DNA of 17,811 bases from Phascolarctobacterium sp. (GTDB taxonomy: Bacteria > Bacillota > Negativicutes > Acidaminococcales > Acidaminococcaceae): positions 1 to 17,811 of the forward strand of contig JAEDNJ010000012.1 of the NCBI GenBank assembly GCA_016302525.1. Reading direction: 5' to 3'. Positions 1-6,238 of the stretch are shown here, piece by piece. Position 1 is the first letter of the stretch. Each line of letters begins with the position of its first letter. A program made the translations under genes and the position numbers. The notes under the pieces were generated by a model. It was not told where the DNA came from and did no database searches. It saw only the letters and a list, made by a program, of their open reading frames with translations.

Positions 1-956
1 TCATCAGGGAAACGGGTCTCTGCTTCCTTTAATACCTCACGAATCTTGGATACGGTTTCGATAGCGTTCGCATCAGAGGTTAAGGATACAGCAAAAACAA
101 CGGAGTCACCGCCATTTAAGCGGGACACAACCATGTCATTACGAGGGCCACGGTTAATTTCAGAAATATCTCTGAGCTTGGTAACCTCGCCATTAACATT
201 GCGGATAATTACATTGCCAAATTCCTCAGGCGTAGTCAAACGACCCCTTGCGGTGGCAGAATAAGCGGTTTCCTGCATATCTGCTGTAGGACGGTTACCT
301 ACGGAGCCAACTGCAGCCTGAACGTTTTGGGTTTTGATGGCAGTTACAACATCATCTACGCTGATGCCCAGAGTAGCCATCTTCTCAGGGTTCAGCCATA
401 CACGCATAGAATATTCGGGACCAAACTCATCAACCTTAGATACACCCTTTACACGCTTTACAGCATCAATAAAGTTTGCATCGGCATAGGTTCTCAAAAA
501 CATACCGTCATAGGTACGGTTAGGAGAGAACAGACCAAAATACATAATAGTTTCGGCAGATTCCTTGGAGGTGGTAATACCATAACCAGAAACCTCTGCG
601 GGCAAGCTAGAATTTGCTTGCGCTACACGGTTCTGTACCTCTACAGAAGCGATATCCGCATTTTTACCTAGGTTGAATTGAACATTCAGCTTATATTGAC
701 CAGAGGAAGTGGAAACAGAGGTCATGTCCAGCATATTTTCTACACCATTTACCTTCTGTTCAATAGCCTGCGCAACGGCCTGCTCTACTACGTCTGCAGA
801 AGCACCCACATACATAGTATCAACAGCGATACGCGGCTTGGTAATGTCCGGATATTGAGCGATAGGCAAGCTAAAGCCGGCAATGGTACCCATCAAGGTT
901 ATGAGGATAGCCAAAACTATGGCAAAGACCGGACGGTCGATAAAAAACTTAGCCAT
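1..956 (-). CDS. RND multidrug efflux permease, AcrB/MexB (HAE1) family, N-terminal part
   Basis: Inner-membrane, proton-driven pump subunit of a tripartite efflux system. About 318 codons are present; the gene runs off the left edge, and the family is usually about 1030-1050 residues. The translation starts MAKFFIDRPVFAIVLAI, the typical first transmembrane helix, followed by the porter-domain block with LPIAQYPDI and a recognisable PN1/PN2 region (for example an IEQKVNGVENM stretch and RLTTPEEFGNVII). The start ATG at 954-956 is preceded by an AGGAGGT Shine-Dalgarno at 964-970 that overlaps the stop codon of the adaptor gene; only 12 bp separate the two genes, so they are one operon and probably translationally coupled. 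An outer-membrane factor is not in the window and may lie further downstream. The family assignment is firm; the substrate cannot be told from sequence. Confidence 0.95.
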   Translation of the reverse strand, partial: MAKFFIDRPVFAIVLAILITLMGTIAGFSLPIAQYPDITKPRIAVDTMYVGASADVVEQAVAQAIEQKVNGVENMLDMTSVSTSSGQYKLNVQFNLGKNADIASVEVQNRVAQANSSLPAEVSGYGITTSKESAETIMYFGLFSPNRTYDGMFLRTYADANFIDAVKRVKGVSKVDEFGPEYSMRVWLNPEKMATLGISVDDVVTAIKTQNVQAAVGSVGNRPTADMQETAYSATARGRLTTPEEFGNVIIRNVNGEVTKLRDISEINRGPRNDMVVSRLNGGDSVVFAVSLTSDANAIETVSKIREVLKEAETRFPD

Positions 957-968
957 TGAGCTTACCTC

Positions 969-2108
969 CTATTTTTTAGCCTCATTAGCGGCTACATCCC
1001 TAGTGTCCAAATCCTTCTCGGTGATGAGCTGCGGATTTACTAAGGCTTCATTGCGCAGCTTACCAGTGCCCTCAACAACAATGGTCTCGTCACCCTTTAA
1101 GCCGCTTTCGATAACAAAGAGACGGTCCACGGGTTGGCCAGTGGTAACCTCAGTCATCTTAACCTTGTTGTCTGCTCCAATAACGAAGACAAACTTCTTG
1201 TACAGCATTTCTACGATAGAGCGCTGCGGTACTAAAATAGCATCCTTTTTCACACCGCCAACAGCATTGATATGAGCAAACATACCCGGCAGCAAGCGAC
1301 GCTCAGGATTGTCAAATTGAGCCTTAATGGTAACAGTGCCAGTGTTATTGGTAATGCCACGATTGACCTCGATAACACGGCCCACCTTATCATAGGTGCT
1401 GCCATCAGAAAGAACTAATCTTAAATTATCCAAAGCAGCCTTGCCTTCATTAGCAGCAGTAATTCTCAGATACTCTGGCTCGGAAACGCTGAACTTGGTA
1501 TTAACAGGATTAGTATCACTCATTTTTGTCAAAATAGTCTGGCCCTGGTTAACATAGTTGCCAACTTCCAGGGCAGCAGTGTCTGTGCGGCCATCAAAGG
1601 GAGCACGCACACTGGTATCGCCCATGTTGATTTCGGCATTAATCAGGGCAGCTCTGGTTTGCTCCTTCAGAGTTTGCGCATTTTCATAAACCTGCTTAGA
1701 AATAGCGTTTTGCTTGTAAAGTGTAGCATAACGCTCTGCATCAGCAGCGGCCATATTATAGCTTGCTCTGGCATTAATTAGCTGAGCCTCGTAGGCACGG
1801 GCATCAATCTTATACAACACCTGACCAGCCTTAACAGTGTCGCCGCCCTTGAAATACTTGCCAGTGATTTGACCTGTAACATTAGGTCTCAGCTCCATTT
1901 CACGGTTAGCTTCAATAAAACCAGTATATTGGTAAACCACAGGCGTATCTCTCTTAATAACCTTCATAGACTTAACCAGAGTTGCTTGCGCACCCTGCTT
2001 TTGTTGTTGTTCGCCCTTGCTGCAGCCAGCTAAAGCGCCTACGCAGACAACAACCATTGCTGCTGCCAAAGCCTGCTTAGCATGACGAGAGCGGAAAAAA
2101 CTAAACAT
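969..2108 (-). CDS. RND efflux periplasmic adaptor lipoprotein (AcrA/MexA-like membrane fusion protein)
   Basis: Periplasmic adaptor linking the RND pump to an outer-membrane channel. The protein is 379 residues, normal for the family. A signal peptide (residues 1-28) ends in a classical lipobox, LAGC, with Cys29 as the likely lipidated residue. Then come a lipoyl/barrel-sandwich half, an alpha-helical hairpin (about residues 105-165), the second lipoyl half with SVRAPFDGRTD, and beta-barrel and membrane-proximal domains, matching the AcrA order. I start at ATG 2106-2108 because AAGGAGGT at 2116-2123 sits 7 bases upstream; an in-frame extension of 14 residues further upstream has no such site and would spoil the signal peptide. 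It is the first gene of the efflux operon. A TATAAT promoter and a strong palindrome lie upstream. The stop TAG overlaps the ribosome site of the pump gene. Confidence 0.93.
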   Translation of the reverse strand: MFSFFRSRHAKQALAAAMVVVCVGALAGCSKGEQQQKQGAQATLVKSMKVIKRDTPVVYQYTGFIEANREMELRPNVTGQITGKYFKGGDTVKAGQVLYKIDARAYEAQLINARASYNMAAADAERYATLYKQNAISKQVYENAQTLKEQTRAALINAEINMGDTSVRAPFDGRTDTAALEVGNYVNQGQTILTKMSDTNPVNTKFSVSEPEYLRITAANEGKAALDNLRLVLSDGSTYDKVGRVIEVNRGITNNTGTVTIKAQFDNPERRLLPGMFAHINAVGGVKKDAILVPQRSIVEMLYKKFVFVIGADNKVKMTEVTTGQPVDRLFVIESGLKGDETIVVEGTGKLRNEALVNPQLITEKDLDTRDVAANEAKK

Positions 2109-2115
2109 ATTTATT

Positions 2116-2123
2116 ACCTCCTT
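2116..2123 (-). promoter_or_regulatory. Ribosome binding site fixing the adaptor gene start
   Basis: On the minus strand this reads AAGGAGGT, close to the full anti-Shine-Dalgarno complement, 7 bases before ATG 2108. It excludes the longer upstream reading of the adaptor and restores a normal lipoprotein signal peptide. Confidence 0.85.
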
Positions 2124-2157
2124 CACGGCTAAAAATCTTGTAATTTGCAACGCTACT

Positions 2158-2187
2158 ATTATAATGTAAACCCCAGCAGAAAATCAA
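2158..2187 (-). promoter_or_regulatory. Candidate sigma-A promoter of the efflux operon
   Basis: Minus strand: TTGATT (2187-2182), an 18-bp spacer, then a perfect TATAAT (2163-2158), about 50 bp upstream of the adaptor start codon. The -10 is consensus and the -35 matches 4 of 6. It is the best promoter-like pair in the gap between the adaptor and the upstream gene. Confidence 0.6.
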
Positions 2188-2251
2188 GCTTCAAAAAACC
2201 AGATTACAGCCGTTTTTCGTGTAAAAGCTTCTATTTACTTTGTTTTACTGC

Positions 2252-2275
2252 AAAACTGACTGGTCAGTCAGTTTT
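2252..2275. promoter_or_regulatory. Perfect 11-bp inverted repeat, TetR-type operator or weak terminator
   Basis: Two perfect arms, AAAACTGACTG (2252-2262) and CAGTCAGTTTT (2265-2275), are separated by only GT. A two-base gap and a GACTGGTC core are typical of TetR-family operators (known for many repressors of efflux genes), whereas a transcription terminator usually has a larger loop. The site lies 24 bp after the stop of the upstream minus-strand gene and about 65 bp upstream of the -35 of the efflux promoter. On the minus strand the palindrome is followed by only four T (part of its own arm), so terminator function would be weak. Operator function is inferred; no TetR gene is in the window. 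Confidence 0.5.
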
Positions 2276-2298
2276 TTTACATATTTAGCGACTATTTC

Positions 2299-3957
2299 TT
2301 ATTTCTCTGTAGGAGCTGGCTTTTGCTCAGACTTAGGCTGTTCTTGTTCCGCCTTTTCTTCCTCTGGCATAAAGCGTTTGTCCTTAATATAGGGCTTGAG
2401 GCTCTTTAAGGCAAAGGAAGCAGCCTCTGCACTACCAGCAATATTCTTCATCAGCACTAAATCATTGCCACGCAAATACCATTCATCTGTTAATTTAGCA
2501 TCCAAGCTAAGCTTTTTATTGTTATTCAGCTCATTGAGCAGCTTCACGAGACCCTTGCCCTTAAGATTCAGCAGGTCCTTAAGCTCATACTTTTGCTTCT
2601 CGCCGGGAAGAAAGCTGATGTTGTGGCGCACAAAGCTCTCCTTACCCGAAATCAACTGCACCGTCAGCAGCTTTTTATCGGCCCTGAGCACATTAAAGGC
2701 TAAATCAGCCTTGCCCTGAAGAAAGCTCTCGATATAGCTCTCTGCCTCTTGCAGGAGCGTAGCGTTCCACGCACCCTCTAGCTCCACCTGCTCATTGAGC
2801 ATGAACTGCGGATAGGTAGCCTCACCCGTAGGAGCCACCATTTTGACAGGGTAAATCATACCGCCCTGAAAAAGCACACCATTATTAATAGTGTTCTTTT
2901 TGTTGACGACATCAGCCTTCATAATCGTCAGCCCATCCTGGCGCCACAGCCTTTGTGGCAGAGCCTGCCCCTCTTTTTTCAGAGGAAGCTTATTATTTTC
3001 TAGGCCAGCGCTAGCTTTCTTCCTATTACTAAGAGATGCGTTTGCTTTGCTGTCCTGGGTATACTCAAGCTTGTTTTGCTTACTGTTAGTCTGCTCTTTT
3101 GCAGAAGCTGTTGACTTCCTATGCTTCAGCTCAGACTTATTCCTTGGCGCTTGCTTCAAGTCAGACTTATCATTTTCTTGTGCAGCCTGCTTTAGCTCCG
3201 TCTGCTCCTTTTCCTGTGTAGCTTCCTGTTTCTTTTCATCAGCAAGACTTTCTTCTATATCCTCTGTTGGTCCGATATAGCGCCACACAGCGCCCACATC
3301 TGCTAAAACCCTCTGGTCCGCAGTAATAATCTGGTTCGTCAGAAATTCGTGCACCCCATCCTTATTCATGTCTAAAACCGAGAGAGAGCTTAAACGGCCA
3401 AAGCTTACTCTACGTCGATTCGCAGCCAGGTCCTCAACTAATTTAGGATTGAGCGCAATTTTTAAGAGCTCCTTATCCTTTATCGTCTGCACTCTGAGGG
3501 CACTTTCTTCTAAACTAGCAGCACTCACAATGCCAAAGCTGTCCGTTGCCGTAAACAGAGCTTTTATATGGTGCGGATTGTAAATATCCAGCACGCGATA
3601 TTCGCTATAAGCGCGCCAATCTCCCTGCTTCACGCCTACAAGCAGCTGCTGGGTATCATTAGCCCTTGCCTTGACCTGCACAGCCTTGAGCACGGCCCCA
3701 TAGCCGCCCTTAATATCGGGCAGATAGCCAGTAATGACACTGCCATCCTTGCGCTTTAAAACTAAGGTTAAATTATTAGCATAGCCGCTTGCCAGCTTAT
3801 TGCCCCACAGCTGTGCTTTGACAGTGTCGCACTTGTAAAGCAGCTCTGTTTCTGCTAAAAGCGCTTCCTCTGCCTCCGCTGCAGCACTGCAGCCCAGTCC
3901 AGCCGTCAGCAGCAGAGCTGCCAGCACAGAGTTTATCTTTTTTCTACTTATTATCAT
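2299..3957 (-). CDS. Exported protein of unknown function with charged linker and RsiV/DUF3298-like C-terminal half
   Basis: I do not recognise a named family over the full 552 residues. Visible parts: a signal peptide (residues 1-28; Cys23 sits in a poor lipobox, GLGC, so type I cleavage after the alanine-rich stretch is equally likely); an N-terminal beta-rich region (40-230) with one FG-GAP/EF-like DMNKDG loop (196-201); a highly charged K/E/Q/S-rich, probably disordered linker (233-332); and a C-terminal half (about 365-528) whose order (YPVKM...YPQF, a helical stretch, a strand pair, then FLPGEKQKYELKDLL, then a WYLRGNDLVLM strand) resembles DUF4163/DUF3298 proteins such as RsiV. The RsiV likeness is inference from pattern memory. 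A second E/K/P-rich tail closes the protein. The start ATG 3955-3957 has a GGGAG site rather far upstream (about 12 bases). A 92-bp gap separates it from the acetyltransferase gene, so it may be co-transcribed or have its own promoter. Confidence 0.8.
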   Translation of the reverse strand: MIISRKKINSVLAALLLTAGLGCSAAAEAEEALLAETELLYKCDTVKAQLWGNKLASGYANNLTLVLKRKDGSVITGYLPDIKGGYGAVLKAVQVKARANDTQQLLVGVKQGDWRAYSEYRVLDIYNPHHIKALFTATDSFGIVSAASLEESALRVQTIKDKELLKIALNPKLVEDLAANRRRVSFGRLSSLSVLDMNKDGVHEFLTNQIITADQRVLADVGAVWRYIGPTEDIEESLADEKKQEATQEKEQTELKQAAQENDKSDLKQAPRNKSELKHRKSTASAKEQTNSKQNKLEYTQDSKANASLSNRKKASAGLENNKLPLKKEGQALPQRLWRQDGLTIMKADVVNKKNTINNGVLFQGGMIYPVKMVAPTGEATYPQFMLNEQVELEGAWNATLLQEAESYIESFLQGKADLAFNVLRADKKLLTVQLISGKESFVRHNISFLPGEKQKYELKDLLNLKGKGLVKLLNELNNNKKLSLDAKLTDEWYLRGNDLVLMKNIAGSAEAASFALKSLKPYIKDKRFMPEEEKAEQEQPKSEQKPAPTEK

Positions 3958-4043
3958 TATTGCATATTGCTCCCTGAGTATGCGTCCCTTTAGCCCAACA
4001 AGCTCCTAGCCTGAACGGGTAAAGTAGACCTTCCTACTATATT

Positions 4044-4049
4044 ATTATA
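4044..4049 (-). promoter_or_regulatory. Possible -10 element before the exported protein gene
   Basis: A perfect TATAAT on the minus strand directly after the acetyltransferase stop codon. I find no convincing -35 at 16-18 bp and no TG extension, so this is a weak call. It could give the downstream gene expression independent of the HD-GYP operon. Confidence 0.3.
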
Positions 4050-4652
4050 CTAGACTTCCTCAACCACAGTTTGTAGCACCTGCAACACCCTGGCCTTGGG
4101 AATGTCCTTTATTGATTTAATAAGCTCTGGCTTATGCGGATGAGGAAGCTTTTTCTCCATCCAAAGCATATCGAGCCACATATTATTTTTGTAAGCACAT
4201 TGGCTGCAGGTGCCATTAACATAGTAGCCCTGAGCCTTATGAAAGCCTATACTAGCCTCATTATCTCCGGCAATGCAGGCATAGAGATTCGCTATTCCCT
4301 GCAGCAGGAGCAGCTTATCAAGAGCCTTATAAAGAAGCGTGCCAAAGCCCTTGCGCTGTCCCTCTGGCGCAAGATAAATTGTCACCTCGGCGCTCCATTG
4401 ATAGGCAAAGCGCGCAATAAAGGGATGAGCATAGGCATAGCCAACTGCCACACCATTTTCCTCTATTACCAAATAGGGAAAAGCTGCGCTAATATTTTCT
4501 ATTCGCTCCCGAAACTCTGCCACTGAGGGTGCCACATATTCAAAGGACACATTGCTCAGCCTGCTATCGGAGCTTTCCACATAGGGACGATATATTGCTA
4601 ATAATTGTTCAGCATCCTCTGGCTTAGCCAGGCGCAGCTGTACATTATCCAT
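4050..4652 (-). CDS. GNAT N-acetyltransferase, phosphinothricin acetyltransferase (PAT/MnaT)-like
   Basis: Cytoplasmic acetyl-CoA-dependent N-acetyltransferase of 200 residues. The acetyl-CoA-binding signature is QRKGFG (99-104), preceded by the WSAEVTIYL strand (86-94) typical of the phosphinothricin/methionine-sulfoximine subgroup and followed by NEASIGFH (131-138) and an AYK...WLDM block (153-162). Known members acetylate amino-acid analogues or free amino groups; the true substrate here is unknown. It is longer than the usual 165-185 residues because of a charged C-terminal tail (about 168-200). The start ATG is 7 bp after the stop of the DUF4127 gene, and its Shine-Dalgarno (AGGTGA) lies across that stop codon, so translational coupling is likely. 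It is the last gene of the HD-GYP/DUF4127 operon. The family is firm, the substrate is not. Confidence 0.88.
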   Translation of the reverse strand: MDNVQLRLAKPEDAEQLLAIYRPYVESSDSRLSNVSFEYVAPSVAEFRERIENISAAFPYLVIEENGVAVGYAYAHPFIARFAYQWSAEVTIYLAPEGQRKGFGTLLYKALDKLLLLQGIANLYACIAGDNEASIGFHKAQGYYVNGTCSQCAYKNNMWLDMLWMEKKLPHPHKPELIKSIKDIPKARVLQVLQTVVEEV

Positions 4653-4659
4653 TCCTTCT

Positions 4660-6216
4660 TCACCTTCTATGCTTTACCTGCACCTCAAACATCCTTTGCC
4701 AGGGCAGCGTAAAGCTGTAATTTTCTACCTGCTCACCTAAAAGAGGTTGAGCAACCTTTTTTATTTCCTGGGCAATAGCCAGCTCTGTCCTTGCCAGCTT
4801 ATCACCCTTAAGTCCGCTATTGGGCCAATATTGGGGCCAAATCAGACTCTGATAAACCTTCATCCTGGCATTGGCCTGATAAGCCCAGTCATCCAGATAT
4901 CGCTGGTTGAGCAAATATCTGTGCTCCTTCTCAGGCATAGCCTTGCTGAGTAAGCCCTGCGAGAGCGCAAAGCCCAGCGTATTGCCAGAGGTATTCCAGC
5001 CACCGTAGGCAGAAAGCTTATAGGCAAGCTCCTTCCTAAAGAGCTCTGGCACCAGAGCATTATCTGCCCCGTTGCCATATTTCACATCTGCCAAAGCAAC
5101 CCTATAGCCATGGCTCAGCAGCCGCCCTACCTTGCCCACGAAGGCCTTCACCTCAGGCGTTGCTGTGCTCGTATTAGCCGCACTGCCAGCCTCCAGACAA
5201 CGACCGTCCTTAGGCGTATTGAGAGCAAGCACTAAATCTGCATGGTCGCGCCGCTGCACAGGAAAGCCACCCGCAGCTAAAATGTGCTGCTTGGCGCTTT
5301 CGTCAACAGTATTATCTTCATAGGTAGGAATTGTAGCCCTGCCCTTGCCAGCTGCGTAGGTTACATTTACTAAGGGCAGCTCATATTGCAGACGAGTTGC
5401 CGCCCTCTGTAAGAGCAGCAGCCCCAGCTGGTCCGCCCCAGCAAAGAAACGAATTCTCTCCTTGGGCAGCTCATGTACCAGCACATCCATAGAGCGAGCC
5501 TCTCGATGAGCCTGTGAATAAGGGGCCGTATCATCACGCCCCAAGAGCATATAGTCAAAGTCGCCGCTTTCCACGCCATGCAAAAGCAGCTCCGTAGCCT
5601 TGATATTGTTGGCACGACGGCCGTACATATCCTGCAGCACCTCAGGAGGGAGCTCACGCTTAAGCCTTTTCAGCTCCCTACGCTCACCACGATGTAACCG
5701 CTTTAGCTCCGCCTTGTCCTCTAGAGCGCCCAGGCGAAACAGCTTCGGTCCCCATTGGCTATAGTAGGCAGGCTCTACGGGAGCACCGCTAGCCTTGGGC
5801 GAGCGCATAATCGTAGCAAAGATATAGATTTTTTGGTTGTGCGCCGAGCTTTTCAGCCTCAGCAATCTTTCGGCTCTTGCTTCTAAAATATTAAAGGGAA
5901 GCTCATGGGTACGCGAGCTGACCAAGCCGCCATAGAGCAGAGCATCAGAGGAAGCCACTATGGCCGTAGAGGTCCTGCTCTCCGCCTCTAGCCAGTCCAT
6001 GAGCTTATCAGGCTCACCCTTTTGCTGAGCCCCTGCAATATAGCTTCGAGGGGGAGTTTTCACATCCCAGCCAGCAGCCCGCATGGTTTCCACAGTATAA
6101 TCCAGGCAGACAGGTCTGTCATCTAAGGGCACATATAAAAGCGTACCCTGCGCAGCCCAGACTGGCGTGCTTATTCCTAATAGAAAACCTAATACTAAGC
6201 TATGTAAGGCCTTCAT
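4660..6216 (-). CDS. DUF4127 family exported protein
   Basis: A 518-residue protein with a cleavable signal peptide (residues 1-22, ending VWAA). It matches my memory of the DUF4127 family through a chain of conserved blocks: VPLDDRPVCLDY (29-40), SSDALLYGGLVSSR, GRDDTAPYSQ, AGADQLGLLLL, YEDNTVDESAK, ADVKYGNGADNALV and YGGWNTSGNTLGFALSQG. The many conserved Asp/Asn/Arg/His residues in short motifs suggest an enzyme, but I know of no established reaction and do not assign one. The signal peptide places it outside the inner membrane. Start ATG 6214-6216 has GAGGTGAGG just upstream, and the gene follows the HD-GYP sensor gene by 22 bp, so it should share that transcript. Family membership is confident; role unknown. 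Confidence 0.85.
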   Translation of the reverse strand: MKALHSLVLGFLLGISTPVWAAQGTLLYVPLDDRPVCLDYTVETMRAAGWDVKTPPRSYIAGAQQKGEPDKLMDWLEAESRTSTAIVASSDALLYGGLVSSRTHELPFNILEARAERLLRLKSSAHNQKIYIFATIMRSPKASGAPVEPAYYSQWGPKLFRLGALEDKAELKRLHRGERRELKRLKRELPPEVLQDMYGRRANNIKATELLLHGVESGDFDYMLLGRDDTAPYSQAHREARSMDVLVHELPKERIRFFAGADQLGLLLLQRAATRLQYELPLVNVTYAAGKGRATIPTYEDNTVDESAKQHILAAGGFPVQRRDHADLVLALNTPKDGRCLEAGSAANTSTATPEVKAFVGKVGRLLSHGYRVALADVKYGNGADNALVPELFRKELAYKLSAYGGWNTSGNTLGFALSQGLLSKAMPEKEHRYLLNQRYLDDWAYQANARMKVYQSLIWPQYWPNSGLKGDKLARTELAIAQEIKKVAQPLLGEQVENYSFTLPWQRMFEVQVKHRR

Positions 6217-6238
6217 TTACCTCACCTCAAATTCGTTT

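Noticed and set aside
2109..2150. A longer adaptor protein starting 14 codons upstream of ATG 2108.
   Set aside because: It would place AAGGAGGT inside the coding region and push the lipoprotein signal peptide away from the N-terminus.
2891..3280. An open frame on the plus strand rich in Ser, Phe and Cys.
   Set aside because: It is the antisense shadow of the K/E/Q-rich linker of the exported protein and has no ribosome site.
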